From the NCBI GenBank assembly GCA_965602035.1, contig OZ271919.1, forward strand, positions 2,170,001-2,234,000: 64,000 nucleotides of DNA, written 5' to 3'. How positions within the stretch are numbered: the stretch's first letter is position 1; each line of letters opens with the position of its first letter. Shown here piece by piece: positions 24,108-33,276 of the stretch. Source of the DNA: Natronospirillum sp965602035. Lineage in GTDB: Bacteria; Pseudomonadota; Gammaproteobacteria; Pseudomonadales; Natronospirillaceae. The position numbers and the translations under genes are program-made. Below the pieces are notes generated by a model. The model was not told the DNA's origin and made no database searches. It was given only the letters and a program-made list of their open reading frames with translations.

Positions 24108-24722
24108 TCAGGGTGTTTCTGTTGCCGGCTCCTGCTCGGCAAACACGCCGGCAGACAGAATGGCCCACTGGGCGTCCCAGTTTGCCGTTGGGGGTTTCTC
24201 GAACCCGCTGCGCACGAACTGGGCGATCCGGCCCTCCACGGTGGCCAACAGCAGGTTGGCGGCCACGGCCGGCGCGACGGTCGAGCTGGAATTATCGCCT
24301 TCAAGCAGCCCGGATTCACGCAGGATCTGTTTCAGTTGCAGCTCGACACGTTCAAAAAGCTGAGCAACGCGATCGCGCAACCGGTCCACTTCACCGGCCA
24401 GGGCATCACCGGCGAGAATCCGGCACATTCCCGGGTTTCGCTCTGCAAAGGTCAACAGCAGGTAGAGCACCGCCTGGGTTCGGGGCAGGGCCCTGTGGTC
24501 TTCGTCCAGAATCCGGTTGATGCGGGTGAATACCGTTTCCTCTATGAACTGGATCAGCGCTTCGAACATGCGCGCCTTGCTGGGGAAATGGCGGTACAGG
24601 GCGGCTTCGGAGACTCCGACGCGCTCAGCCAGCCGGGCGGTGGTTATACGGGTACCGGCGCCTTCCTCCAGCATTTCCGCCAGCGCCTGCAGAATCTGTT
24701 GTTTACGGGTCATACCACTCAT
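24108..24722 (-). CDS. slmA: Nucleoid occlusion factor SlmA (TetR family)
   Basis: SlmA binds specific chromosomal sites and blocks FtsZ assembly over the nucleoid. This 204-residue protein has the TetR helix-turn-helix ITTARLAERVGVSEAALYRHFPSKARMFEAL and SlmA-specific segments: TRKQQILQALAEMLEE, ERNPGMCRILAGDALAGE and GRIAQFVRSGFEKPP. Its ATG overlaps the argB stop (ATGA), coupling the two. The order dut-argB-slmA is a conserved pairing in related gammaproteobacteria. Confidence 0.93.
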   Translation of the reverse strand: MSGMTRKQQILQALAEMLEEGAGTRITTARLAERVGVSEAALYRHFPSKARMFEALIQFIEETVFTRINRILDEDHRALPRTQAVLYLLLTFAERNPGMCRILAGDALAGEVDRLRDRVAQLFERVELQLKQILRESGLLEGDNSSSTVAPAVAANLLLATVEGRIAQFVRSGFEKPPTANWDAQWAILSAGVFAEQEPATETP

Positions 24723-25633
24723 GACGGGAGATCATCCACATTGCCTGAAATCAGCGTGCCGACGCCGACATCGGAAAACACTTCGAGCAGGGTAGCATGC
24801 TCGACACGCCCATCAATGATATGGGCCGTGCGCACCCCGTTGCGAACGGCGTCCAGCGCACAGCGGATTTTGGGCAGCATGCCGCCGTGGATCGTGCCAT
24901 CCTCGATCAGTGCGTCCACCTGGGTGGCTGTGAGGCCGGTCAGCACCTCACCCTGACGATTCTTCAGGCCTTCGATATTGGTCAGCAGTATCAGTTTCTC
25001 GGCGTGCAGACTCTCTGCCAGCTTACCGGCCACCAGGTCCGCATTGATGTTGTAGCTGGTGCCATCGTCACCCACACCGATCGGTGCCACCACGGGAATC
25101 AGGTCGCTGTCGATGATCAGCCGGATAAGCCGGGTATCGATCGACGCGACCTCGCCGACGTGGCCAAGGTCAATAATCTCCGGCTCATCAAGCTCCTTGC
25201 TGCCCGACCGTGCCAGCCAGCGCCGGGCCCTGATGGTCTGCCCGTCCTTGCCGGTAACCCCGGCTGCCCGGCCACCGCTCTGGTTGATCAGATTGACAAT
25301 TTCCTTGTTCACCAGGCCACCGAGCACCATTTCAACAACATCCATGGTTTCTCCGGTGGTCACCCGCATGCCCTGCACAAACTCCGACTGAATGTTCAGA
25401 CGCTCGAGTAATTCGCCAATCTGGGGTCCGCCGCCATGCACAATGACCGGATGGATACCGACCGTTTTTAGTAACACCATATCCCGGGCGAAACCGGCTT
25501 TCAGGTGCTCGTCAGTCATGGCGTTGCCGCCGTATTTGACCACCAGAATCTTGCCGGCGAACTGCTGGATATAGGGCAGTGCCTCACTCAGCACACTGGA
25601 AAATGTCAGGGCATCTTGCCGACTCAGGGGCAT
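24719..25633 (-). CDS. argB: Acetylglutamate kinase
   Basis: ArgB phosphorylates N-acetylglutamate, the second step of arginine synthesis. The 304-residue protein shows ILVVKYGGNAMTDE (nucleotide-binding Lys), VIVHGGGPQIGELLERL, GLVNKEIVNLINQSGGRAAGVTGKDG and GGMLPKIRCALDAVRNGV. The longer N-terminal helix (SRQDALTFSSVLSEALPYIQQF) is that of hexameric, arginine-inhibited forms. It lies between dut and slmA in a tight leftward cluster that starts with coaBC. Confidence 0.96.
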   Translation of the reverse strand: MPLSRQDALTFSSVLSEALPYIQQFAGKILVVKYGGNAMTDEHLKAGFARDMVLLKTVGIHPVIVHGGGPQIGELLERLNIQSEFVQGMRVTTGETMDVVEMVLGGLVNKEIVNLINQSGGRAAGVTGKDGQTIRARRWLARSGSKELDEPEIIDLGHVGEVASIDTRLIRLIIDSDLIPVVAPIGVGDDGTSYNINADLVAGKLAESLHAEKLILLTNIEGLKNRQGEVLTGLTATQVDALIEDGTIHGGMLPKIRCALDAVRNGVRTAHIIDGRVEHATLLEVFSDVGVGTLISGNVDDLPS

Positions 25634-25652
25634 GGGTTATTTCCTGTCCTGT

Positions 25653-26114
25653 TCAGTGGCGGCCGGTGTGGCCGAAGCCACCCGATCCGCGCTCGGTGGG
25701 TTCAAATTCGTCGACCCATTCCAGCTCCGGACGGGCGATCGGGACAATGACCATCTGCGCGATGCGGTCACCGACGTCAATTCGGTAGGGCGTCGAACCG
25801 CGGTTCCAGACGGAGACCATCAACTGCCCCTGGTAATCGGAATCGATCAGACCGACCAGATTGCCCAGCACAATCCCGTGCTTGTGGCCCAGGCCGGACC
25901 GGGGCAACAGCACCGCCGCGTAATGCGGGTGCTCAACCCAGACCGACAGCCCGGTGGGTAGCAGCTCTACCTGGCCAGGGGCAAGCTCAATGGCGTCGTC
26001 CAGACAGGCCCTGAGGTCCATGCCGGCGGACCCATCCGTGGCGTAACCCGGCAAGGGGATGGTATCGCCCAGCCGCGTATCCAGCCGCTTTATCTTGACT
26101 CGACTCAGGCCCAT
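25653..26114 (-). CDS. dut: dUTP diphosphatase
   Basis: Dut hydrolyses dUTP to dUMP, keeping uracil out of DNA. The 153-residue trimeric-type enzyme shows all motifs: GSAGMDLRA, RSGLGHKHGIVLGN, GLIDSDYQGQL with the catalytic Asp, DRIAQMV, and the C-terminal P-loop-like RGSGGFGHTG. The ATG at 26114 lies 11 bases after the coaBC stop; a longer open frame overlapping coaBC is rejected. The coaBC-dut order is conserved in gammaproteobacteria. Confidence 0.96.
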   Translation of the reverse strand: MGLSRVKIKRLDTRLGDTIPLPGYATDGSAGMDLRACLDDAIELAPGQVELLPTGLSVWVEHPHYAAVLLPRSGLGHKHGIVLGNLVGLIDSDYQGQLMVSVWNRGSTPYRIDVGDRIAQMVIVPIARPELEWVDEFEPTERGSGGFGHTGRH

Positions 26115-26124
26115 TCGGGGCTCC

Positions 26125-27363
26125 TTATATCGGATTCTTCGGTGATTCAGACGCAAACAGCGTCTGCAGTATCGCCAGGGCCAACTGCTTCTTGGCCTGT
26201 GCCGGATATTCGATTCGCTGACCGCCGGCACCGAGCAACACCGCCGCATTGCGGTCGCTTTCAAAGCCACTGTCGACGCCGCCGACTGAATTGGCGACCA
26301 CCCAGTCAAGCTTCTTTCGCTCGAGTTTGCTGCGCGCGTGATCTTCCAGTTTCTCGGTTTCCGCCGCAAACCCGACCACCAGCGCCGGCCGCCTGGGGCT
26401 GGCCGCAACGCCGGCTATGATATCCGGATTTTCCACGAGCTGCAGCGTCCAGCCGGTGTTCCCGGCCTCGTCCTTCGGTTTTTTGTGCTTCTGTGACAGT
26501 GGCGCACTGACGCGGTAGTCCGATACGGCGGCGGCACCGATGAACGCATCAACATCCGGCAGCAATGCGTCGACCTGATCCGCCATTTCCACCGCGGTTT
26601 CGACATCGTATCGAACCACACCCGGTGGCGTGGTCAGACTCACCGGCCCGGCGACCAGGCCAACCTTCGCACCGAGGGCGGCAGCCGCTTCCGCCAGCGC
26701 AAACCCCATTTTGCCCGAGCTGCGGTTGGTGAGATATCGCACCGGGTCTATGGTTTCCCGCGTCGGACCCGCCGTAATCAGTATCCGTCGGCCACTGAGA
26801 GGCTGCGGCCGGTCCGCCGCGTCAGACGCCTCCAGGCCGGCCACAATTGCTGCCGGTTCACTCATCCGACCGCTGCCGAACTCGCCGCAGGCCTGATCGC
26901 CACTGTCCGGCCCGATCCATTGCGGGCTGTACAGTTCGTCCAGCCGGCGCAGGTTGGCCTGCGTCGCCGCGTTGGCCCACATCTGCTGGTTCATCGCCGG
27001 CGCCACTACAATTGGTGCCCGGGTCGCCAGAACAAGGGTGCTGAGCAGGTCATTGGCCATGCCGGCGGCCATACGGGCCAGGAAATCGGCCGATGCCGGC
27101 GCGATCAGTACGGTGTCCGCCCAGCGCGCAAGCTCGATATGGCCCATACCCTGTTCGGCCGCCGGGTCCAGCAGGTCCATCCGGACGGGCCGTCCGGTCA
27201 GGGCCTGCAGGGTCATCGGCGTGACGAACGCCTGCGCAGCCGGTGTCAGTACGACCTGGACTGTCGCCCCCGCACGCTGAAGATCCCGGCACAACTGGCC
27301 GCATTTGTAGGCCGCAATACCGCCGGTGATGCCGAGTACGATTTTCCGCCCGTTAAGTGACAT
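26125..27363 (-). CDS. coaBC: Bifunctional phosphopantothenoylcysteine decarboxylase/ligase
   Basis: CoaBC performs two steps of coenzyme A synthesis: CTP-dependent joining of cysteine to phosphopantothenate (CoaB) and FMN-dependent decarboxylation (CoaC). The 412-residue protein has an N-terminal CoaC flavin domain (GRKIVLGITGGIAAYKCGQL, VAPAMNQQMW, and GDQACGEFGSGRM with the active Cys) and from about residue 195 the CoaB domain (GRRILITAGPTRETIDPVRYLTNRSSGKMG, FAAETE, KKLDWVVANSV). It is divergent from radC, a conserved arrangement. Confidence 0.96.
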   Translation of the reverse strand: MSLNGRKIVLGITGGIAAYKCGQLCRDLQRAGATVQVVLTPAAQAFVTPMTLQALTGRPVRMDLLDPAAEQGMGHIELARWADTVLIAPASADFLARMAAGMANDLLSTLVLATRAPIVVAPAMNQQMWANAATQANLRRLDELYSPQWIGPDSGDQACGEFGSGRMSEPAAIVAGLEASDAADRPQPLSGRRILITAGPTRETIDPVRYLTNRSSGKMGFALAEAAAALGAKVGLVAGPVSLTTPPGVVRYDVETAVEMADQVDALLPDVDAFIGAAAVSDYRVSAPLSQKHKKPKDEAGNTGWTLQLVENPDIIAGVAASPRRPALVVGFAAETEKLEDHARSKLERKKLDWVVANSVGGVDSGFESDRNAAVLLGAGGQRIEYPAQAKKQLALAILQTLFASESPKNPI

Positions 27364-27458
27364 GTTTCTGCCTGTTCATTGATAAGCAATCGGCGACAAT
27401 TAAGTGCGCCATCCGGCGCGTCCATAGTTTACCGTGACATCAAAGGGAAGTGCGACTC

Positions 27459-28133
27459 ATGTCGATCAAAAACTGGCCGGAGACGGAGCGGCCACGGGAG
27501 AAACTGCTTGCCCATGGGGTATCCGTTCTCAGCGATGCCGAACTGCTCGCCGTACTGCTGCGCACCGGGTTTGCCGGACAGAGTGCCGTCGATGTCGCCC
27601 GGCAACTGATTCAGGAGCATCAATCTCTGGGCAACATCATGCGGCTGCCACGTGACGCCTTCTGTAACTGCCCCGGCCTGGGAGAAGCGAAATTCGCCCA
27701 GCTCAGTGCGGTGCTGGAAATGGCGCGCCGGTATTTTTCCGAGAGCCTCAGGGATGCGCCGGTGTTCACACAGCCGGAATCCGTACGGCGTTTTCTGCAG
27801 GCGCAGTTGCAACACCGGGAGCGCGAATGCTTTGCGCTCCTGCTGCTCGATAACCAGCATCGGCTGCTGGCCTTCGAGCCGTTGTTTGAGGGCACCATCG
27901 ACAGTGCCCCAGTACACCCGCGCGAGGTGGTGAAGCTGGCGCTGAAACTCAACGCAGCGGCGCTGATCGTCAGCCACAACCACCCTTCCGGTGTCGCCGA
28001 GCCCAGCGACAGCGACCGGCTCATTACCCGTCGGCTGTCGGAAGCGCTGCGCCTTGTGGATGTCCGTTTACTGGACCATATCGTGGTGGGGTGCGGCGAC
28101 ACTGTGTCCTTTGCGGAGCGCGGCTGGCTCTGA
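27459..28133 (+). CDS. radC: RadC family JAB-domain protein
   Basis: This 224-residue protein has an N-terminal helix-hairpin-helix part (REKLLAHGVSVLSDAELLAVLLRTG, CPGLGEAKFAQLSAV) and a C-terminal JAB/MPN domain with the metal site SHNHPSGVAEPSDSD. Despite the name, a DNA repair role has not been upheld and the biochemical activity is unclear. The start ATG at 27459 (MSIKNWPETERPREKLL) fits the family. It is divergent from coaBC. Confidence 0.94.
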   Translation: MSIKNWPETERPREKLLAHGVSVLSDAELLAVLLRTGFAGQSAVDVARQLIQEHQSLGNIMRLPRDAFCNCPGLGEAKFAQLSAVLEMARRYFSESLRDAPVFTQPESVRRFLQAQLQHRERECFALLLLDNQHRLLAFEPLFEGTIDSAPVHPREVVKLALKLNAAALIVSHNHPSGVAEPSDSDRLITRRLSEALRLVDVRLLDHIVVGCGDTVSFAERGWL

Positions 28134-28227
28134 TCCACCGGCCGGTTGTCACACTTTGATACTTGCGGTCCGGCTGACTGAGCTGGTTTATTCCGGTTGT
28201 CACCGCCGTCACCACAGGAGAACCGAT

Positions 28228-29277
28228 ATGTCGGACACTCAGAGAATTCGCACCGGAATCATCGGGTTTGGCCTGTCGGGCCAGGTGTTCCATTCGCCCT
28301 TTATTCGCCATCACCCGGCGTATGAGCTGATAGCAGTCAGCACCCGGAACCGGGAAAAGGCACAGGGTACGTTGCCGGGTGTCGTCTGCGAACCGGAGGC
28401 GCAGGCGTTGCTGGCACGCCCGGATATTGACCTGGTCATTGTCACCGCACCGAACGAATTTCACTACCCGCTCTGCCGTGACGCGCTGCTGGCCGGCAAG
28501 CATGTGCTGGTGGAAAAGCCGTCAGTGACCCGTGTCAGCGACATCGACGAACTGCAGTTGCTGGCTGAGCGACAGAACCGACAATTCTGCGTGTATCAGA
28601 ACCGTCGGTACGATGGCGACTTCGTGCGGCTGCAGTCATTGATCGAGCGCCGGTCTATGGGTGACCTGCGGGTACTCGACTCGCGCTATGACCGATTCCG
28701 GCCGGAGCCTCAGGACCGCTGGCGTGAACAGAATGTGGCCGGCGGCGGTATTTTCTGGGACCTCGGGCCGCACCTGATTGATCAGGCACTGGCGCTGTTC
28801 GGCCGGCCCGACGCTGTGAGTGGCACACTACTGGCGCTTCGTGACGGCTCGCAGGTCACCGATGCCTTCGAAGCCCGGCTGCATTACCCCAACCGCCTGG
28901 TCACTGTAGGCTCCAACCCGTTCTCGGCAGGCCAAATGCGCCGGTTTCGGGCCGGATTCACTGGCGGCACGTGGCAGTGCTGGGGCCTGGACCCTCAGGA
29001 AAGCCTGCTGCGCGAGGGGGCTCAGCCCGAAGCCAATGAATGGGCAGCTGGTGTGCGCACCGTACAGGCTGAGGAAGTCGCCACCCGGGACTCGGCAGAG
29101 TCGGGCAACATCGCTCCCGGCGACTATCGCCGCTTTTTCACTCAGTTGGCGGACGCCATTCGCAACGATGCGCCTCTGCCCGTGCCCGGTACGGAGGCCA
29201 GAGCATTGATCGAGATCATGGAAACCGTCGAGCAGGCGTCGGCGGCCGGACGTGCCATACGGCTGGCGCAGAACTGA
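28228..29277 (+). CDS. Gfo/Idh/MocA family oxidoreductase
   Basis: This 349-residue NAD(P)-dependent sugar or inositol dehydrogenase has the dinucleotide fold RTGIIGFGLSGQVFHSPFI and VTAPNEFHYPL, the catalytic-lysine motif HVLVEKPSV and the downstream YQNRRYDGDF. The segment GGGIFWDLGPHLIDQAL supplies the conserved DLGxHxID-type motif. The closest E. coli-like type is YdgJ/YhhX. The substrate is unknown. CAGGAG lies eight bases before the ATG. It stands alone after radC, before the two-component genes. Confidence 0.88.
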   Translation: MSDTQRIRTGIIGFGLSGQVFHSPFIRHHPAYELIAVSTRNREKAQGTLPGVVCEPEAQALLARPDIDLVIVTAPNEFHYPLCRDALLAGKHVLVEKPSVTRVSDIDELQLLAERQNRQFCVYQNRRYDGDFVRLQSLIERRSMGDLRVLDSRYDRFRPEPQDRWREQNVAGGGIFWDLGPHLIDQALALFGRPDAVSGTLLALRDGSQVTDAFEARLHYPNRLVTVGSNPFSAGQMRRFRAGFTGGTWQCWGLDPQESLLREGAQPEANEWAAGVRTVQAEEVATRDSAESGNIAPGDYRRFFTQLADAIRNDAPLPVPGTEARALIEIMETVEQASAAGRAIRLAQN

Positions 29278-29377
29278 CGGCCCCCGCAACAGCAGAGCGT
29301 CGCCGATCAGGGGCGTTGAGGCGCCCCACTCCTTGCGCTATATTGCCGCACATCAATCCAACAATAACAGGTCGTTT

Positions 29378-30112
29378 ATGGAGGCTCGTCGGGACGGGGC
29401 CCGTATACTGGTCGTTGACGACGACCGGGAAATCACCGAACTGCTGGACACGTACCTGACCCGCAACCAGTTCCAGGTCATCAAGGCCCATGACGGCCCC
29501 AGCATGCTGGCGACGCTTGAACGTGAGACGGCCGACCTGATCGTGCTCGACATCATGATGCCCGGCGACGACGGGTTTACCCTCTGTCAGAAGATCCGTG
29601 CCCGAGCGTCGACACCCATTATCATGCTGACGGCCGGGTCAGACGAAACCGACCGCATCGTGGGCCTGGAACTGGGTGCCGACGACTATATGACCAAGCC
29701 GTTCAACCCGCGCGAGCTGCTGGCCCGGATCAAGGCCGTACTGCGCCGTGCCGAAGTGCGCCAGCAAACCGGGCATGACCCGCAGGAGGGCAATGAACGC
29801 TGGCGCTTCGGTGTCTGGACACTGGATACCCGCAAGCGCCTGCTCTGGCATGAGCGGGGTGAATCAATGCCGCTCAACGGCGCCGATTTTGAACTGCTGA
29901 TGATTTTCCTGGCCCATCCGGGGGAAATCATCAGTCGCGAAACCCTCTTCCGGCAGTTGAAGGGCCGGGAACTCAGCCCCTACGACCGCAGCATCGACGT
30001 GCAGGTCAGTCGCCTGCGCCACAAGCTCGATGACAACGGCCAGAGCCAGCAACTGATCAAGACAGTGCGCGGCAAGGGCTACATTCTCACTGCCGCTGTG
30101 GAAACGGACTGA
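29378..30112 (+). CDS. gltR: OmpR-family response regulator, GltR-like
   Basis: This 244-residue response regulator has a receiver domain (ILVVDDDREITELLD; phosphoacceptor D58 in LIVLDIMMPG; switch lysine in YMTKPFNP) and an OmpR/PhoB winged helix (LNGADFELLMIFLAHPGEIISRETL; YDRSIDVQVSRLRHKLDD; IKTVRGKGYIL). The next gene, one base on, is its sensor kinase, followed by a glucose-type ABC transporter, matching the GltR/GtrS-gts layout of Pseudomonas. I infer that it activates the transporter; the symbol rests on context. Confidence 0.8.
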   Translation: MEARRDGARILVVDDDREITELLDTYLTRNQFQVIKAHDGPSMLATLERETADLIVLDIMMPGDDGFTLCQKIRARASTPIIMLTAGSDETDRIVGLELGADDYMTKPFNPRELLARIKAVLRRAEVRQQTGHDPQEGNERWRFGVWTLDTRKRLLWHERGESMPLNGADFELLMIFLAHPGEIISRETLFRQLKGRELSPYDRSIDVQVSRLRHKLDDNGQSQQLIKTVRGKGYILTAAVETD

Positions 30113-30113
30113 C

Positions 30114-31598
30114 ATGAGCATTGAGGCCAGTGCAGGCCGCTGGTATCAGTCGCTCGCTCGCGGGCTTAGCCCGCGGACTCTGTTCGGACGCCTGCTTATC
30201 GTGATCATTCTGTCGGTTGGCGGTGCTTTCAGTGTCGCGTCACTGGTGTGGATCAGCTATATCCAGACGGGCAAGGAAGCGGACGCCATCTCCAGCGTTC
30301 AGGACCTCGCCACATCGATGGCCTCGACGGTGAGTTATTTCGAGCAGTTGCCCAAGGATTTTCAGCACCTGATTCTGGACCAGCAGCGCAACCTCGGTGG
30401 TACCCGCTTTTTCCTGAGCGTTAATACAGATTATGTGGATTTTGACGCCATTCGGGACAACCCGGTCAAGACCCGCCTGATTGATACCTACCTGTCCACC
30501 TTTCGCGACCGGCTGGGGCAGCGTGTGGGCGACATCAGCGTCGACTTCGCATACCCGCAGGAGTTGAAGGTATTCAACAGCGACGTCCTGTTTACCGAGC
30601 TGCCTCCACGCTGGGTACAGAATAATCTGGTTACCAACCCACCGGCACCGCTGCTGGTGGCACAGATGCAGATGCGCGACGGTGATTGGCTGTATCTGGC
30701 CAGCCTGTTACTTCCGGATCCCTATATTGCAGAAGGCCTGGACCTGTTCACCACGGACCAGTTGCTTTTCATGCTTATACTGCTGGCCGTGCTGATGATT
30801 TCAAGCTGGTTCATCGTGCGCTGGCTGACACTGCCCATGCGGCAGCTATCGGATGCGGCACTGGCACTGGGCCGGGACATCGACCAGAAACCGCTGGCGG
30901 AACAGGGCACGGAGGAAGTCCGCATGATGGCGCGGGCTTTCAACATCATGCAGCGCCGCATTCTTACCTTTATCAATGACCGCGACCTGCTGTTTTCGGC
31001 TATTTCCCACGACCTGAAGACGCCAATTACCCGCCTGCGACTGCGTGCCGAATTGCTGGACGATGACCAGGCCAGAGTGGACCTGAACCGCGATCTCAAC
31101 GAACTGGAGCATCTGGTCAAAGGGTCGCTCGAGCTCGCTCGCAGCACGGACTTTCATGAGCACGCACGAAGTGTCGACCTGGCAGACATGCTGGAGGCCA
31201 TCCGCGAGGAGGTAGCGGTACTCGGCCGGACGGTTACGCTCGATATCGAGCGGCCCTTCAACGCAGTGGTCAAACCCAGCGCCATGAAGCGGTGCCTGTC
31301 CAACCTGATCCACAACGCGGTCTTCTACGGAGATCAGGCCTGGGTGACGGTCATCCGGGAACAGGACGACATTGTCATACATATTATCGACAACGGCCCG
31401 GGCGTGCCCGAAAGCGAGCTGGAGCACATTTTTGACCCCTTCGTGCGACTCGAAAGCTCACGCAGCCGCAATACCGGTGGCACCGGCCTGGGCATGACCA
31501 TTGCGCAGAACATTGTGCACAGCCATGGTGGCGACATACAGATTGGAAACCAGATGGGCAGGGGCCTGCATGTCACGCTGCGAATTCCGCAGCATTGA
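30114..31598 (+). CDS. gtrS: Sensor histidine kinase, GtrS-like
   Basis: This 494-residue inner membrane kinase has a first helix at about 27-47 (LLIVIILSVGGAFSVASLVWI), a periplasmic sensor of about 165 residues, a second helix (LLFMLILLAVLMISSWFIV), HAMP (RWLTLPMRQLSDAALALG), the H-box ISHDLKTPITRLRLRAE, N-box CLSNLIHNAVFYG, and G-boxes DNGPGVPESEL and GGTGLGMTIA. It is cotranscribed with the response regulator. In Pseudomonas GtrS senses 2-ketogluconate or 6-phosphogluconate; the ligand here is unproven. Confidence 0.82.
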   Translation: MSIEASAGRWYQSLARGLSPRTLFGRLLIVIILSVGGAFSVASLVWISYIQTGKEADAISSVQDLATSMASTVSYFEQLPKDFQHLILDQQRNLGGTRFFLSVNTDYVDFDAIRDNPVKTRLIDTYLSTFRDRLGQRVGDISVDFAYPQELKVFNSDVLFTELPPRWVQNNLVTNPPAPLLVAQMQMRDGDWLYLASLLLPDPYIAEGLDLFTTDQLLFMLILLAVLMISSWFIVRWLTLPMRQLSDAALALGRDIDQKPLAEQGTEEVRMMARAFNIMQRRILTFINDRDLLFSAISHDLKTPITRLRLRAELLDDDQARVDLNRDLNELEHLVKGSLELARSTDFHEHARSVDLADMLEAIREEVAVLGRTVTLDIERPFNAVVKPSAMKRCLSNLIHNAVFYGDQAWVTVIREQDDIVIHIIDNGPGVPESELEHIFDPFVRLESSRSRNTGGTGLGMTIAQNIVHSHGGDIQIGNQMGRGLHVTLRIPQH

Positions 31599-31640
31599 TG
31601 CCGGCCATGAAGCGCCCGTACCCGCGTGGATTGGTGCATT

Positions 31641-31658
31641 TGTAACAACTCTGTTACA
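31641..31658. promoter_or_regulatory. Inverted repeat upstream of gtsA, candidate response-regulator site
   Basis: TGTAACA and TGTTACA are perfect inverted seven-base arms around ACTC. The GTAAC and GTTAC cores also lie 11 bases apart as direct near-repeats, the period favoured by OmpR-family regulators. The site is in the 295-base gap between the sensor kinase and gtsA, about 240 bases before the gtsA ATG. No other gene is visible in this gap. Confidence 0.45.
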
Positions 31659-31893
31659 CCCCGCCGCCACGGACTCTGCCCCGAATACTGCGGCCCTTCA
31701 GCCATCCGGCGCGCCGGCGCCGGGGCGTGTGATCACTCTGGCGTTACGATTCGTTGCGCTTTCTTACGTGTCCCGGCGACGATCCGGGGCTAGCCTGTTC
31801 TCAGCGTCGACACCGGTTGGTTACTGGCCAGGCGGGACACTACAAATGAATGGACGCTGTAAGCTGTCGATAACAACAAGTTGAGGACATGAC

Positions 31894-33153
31894 ATGCGAA
31901 TGAAGAAATCTATGCTGAGTGCTGCCATCGCAGCCACCATGGCAACCACCGCCGCTTCTGTTCAGGCGGGCGAAGTGGAAGTACTGCACTGGTGGACATC
32001 CGGCGGTGAAGCAGCGGCGGTCTCTGTGCTGCGCGACATGGTGGAAGACGCCGGCCATGAGTGGGTGGACTTCTCCGTGGCAGGCGGCGGTGGCGAGAAT
32101 GCCATGACCGTGCTGCGTTCACGCGCAGTTTCGGGCAACCCGCCGGCCTCCGCCCAGATCAAGGGACTGGAAATCCAGGAGTGGGGGGACCTCGGATTCC
32201 TCGCCAGCCTGGAGGACACTGCGGAAGCCAACAACTGGGACGAACTGATCCCGGACGAAGTATCCAGCTACATGAAATACGACGGTGAATATGTCGCTGT
32301 GCCGGTGAACGTGCACCGGGTCAACTGGCTGTGGGCCAACCCTGACGTACTGGAGGACGCGGGCGTGGAAGTGCCCACGACGCTGGACGAACTGTGGGAA
32401 GCGGCAGACCAGCTCGAAGCCGCCGGCTACATTCCGGTTGCCCATGGCGGTCAGGCCTGGCAGGACGCCACGGTATTCGAATCCATGTTCCTGGCAACCG
32501 GTGGGCCGGAAATGTTCTCCGCCGCATTCGTTGACCATGATCAGGATGCACTGACCAGCGACGCCATGGTCGAAGCGTTCGAGCACCTGCGCAAAATGCG
32601 TGACTACGTGGACGAAGGCTCTCCGGGCCGCGACTGGAACGTGGCAACCAGCATGATCATTCAGGGTGAGGCCGGGTTCCAGTTCATGGGTGACTGGGCC
32701 AAGGGTGAATTCGTAGCCGCTGACATGGAAGCCGGCTCCGATTACATCTGTGCGCCGTTCCCGGGTACAGCCGGCACATTCACGCACAACGTGGATTCCC
32801 TGGCGATGTTCCAGCAGGATGATCCGGAGAACCGCGAAGCACAGGCCGAGATGGCCCGTCTGGTTCTGACGACCGAGTTCCAGGAAGTGTTCAACCAGAA
32901 CAAGGGTTCTATCCCGGTTCGGCTGGACCATGACATGAGCTCGTTCGACCAGTGTGCGCAGGATTCCATGGAAACGTTCCAGGAAACTGCGGATTCCGGC
33001 GAAGGCCTGGTACCGTCCATGGCGCATGGCATGTCGACAACCGCCGCCATTCAGGGCGCGATCTTCGACGTGGTAACGGCGTACTACAATAGCAATATGG
33101 CAGCCGAAGAAGCGGTAGAGCGTCTCGCCTCAGCGGTACGCGCCGCGCAGTAA
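31894..33153 (+). CDS. gtsA: Sugar ABC transporter substrate-binding protein (glucose/mannose type)
   Basis: This 419-residue periplasmic protein has a signal peptide (RMKKSMLSAAIAATMATTAASVQA, cleavage before GE). The mature protein starts EVEVLHWWTSGGEAAAVSVL, the hallmark of cluster B sugar-binding proteins of the Gts/glucose type. Further marks are FSVAGGGGENAMTVLRSRAVSGNPP, the hinge region VAVPVNVHRVNWLW and MGDWAKGEF. It is strongly acidic, as expected for secreted proteins of salt-tolerant bacteria. It is the first gene of gtsABCD; a hairpin at 33162-33180 after its stop may protect its message. Confidence 0.85.
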   Translation: MRMKKSMLSAAIAATMATTAASVQAGEVEVLHWWTSGGEAAAVSVLRDMVEDAGHEWVDFSVAGGGGENAMTVLRSRAVSGNPPASAQIKGLEIQEWGDLGFLASLEDTAEANNWDELIPDEVSSYMKYDGEYVAVPVNVHRVNWLWANPDVLEDAGVEVPTTLDELWEAADQLEAAGYIPVAHGGQAWQDATVFESMFLATGGPEMFSAAFVDHDQDALTSDAMVEAFEHLRKMRDYVDEGSPGRDWNVATSMIIQGEAGFQFMGDWAKGEFVAADMEAGSDYICAPFPGTAGTFTHNVDSLAMFQQDDPENREAQAEMARLVLTTEFQEVFNQNKGSIPVRLDHDMSSFDQCAQDSMETFQETADSGEGLVPSMAHGMSTTAAIQGAIFDVVTAYYNSNMAAEEAVERLASAVRAAQ

Positions 33154-33161
33154 GGGCTGGC

Positions 33162-33180
33162 CCCGGAGCCTGGCTCCGGG
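33162..33180 (+). other. mRNA hairpin after gtsA
   Basis: CCCGGAG and CTCCGGG pair around a five-base loop directly after the gtsA stop, with no T-run following. Such hairpins after a binding-protein gene usually stabilise the upstream message and reduce readthrough to the permease genes. Confidence 0.5.
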
Positions 33181-33276
33181 CGCTGCGGGTAGCGGGCACG
33201 GACGCTCAGCCACCCGCCATACCCGATGCCGGGCACAGCCCGGCTATCCACCGAACTCATCGCAATGGTATCCCCT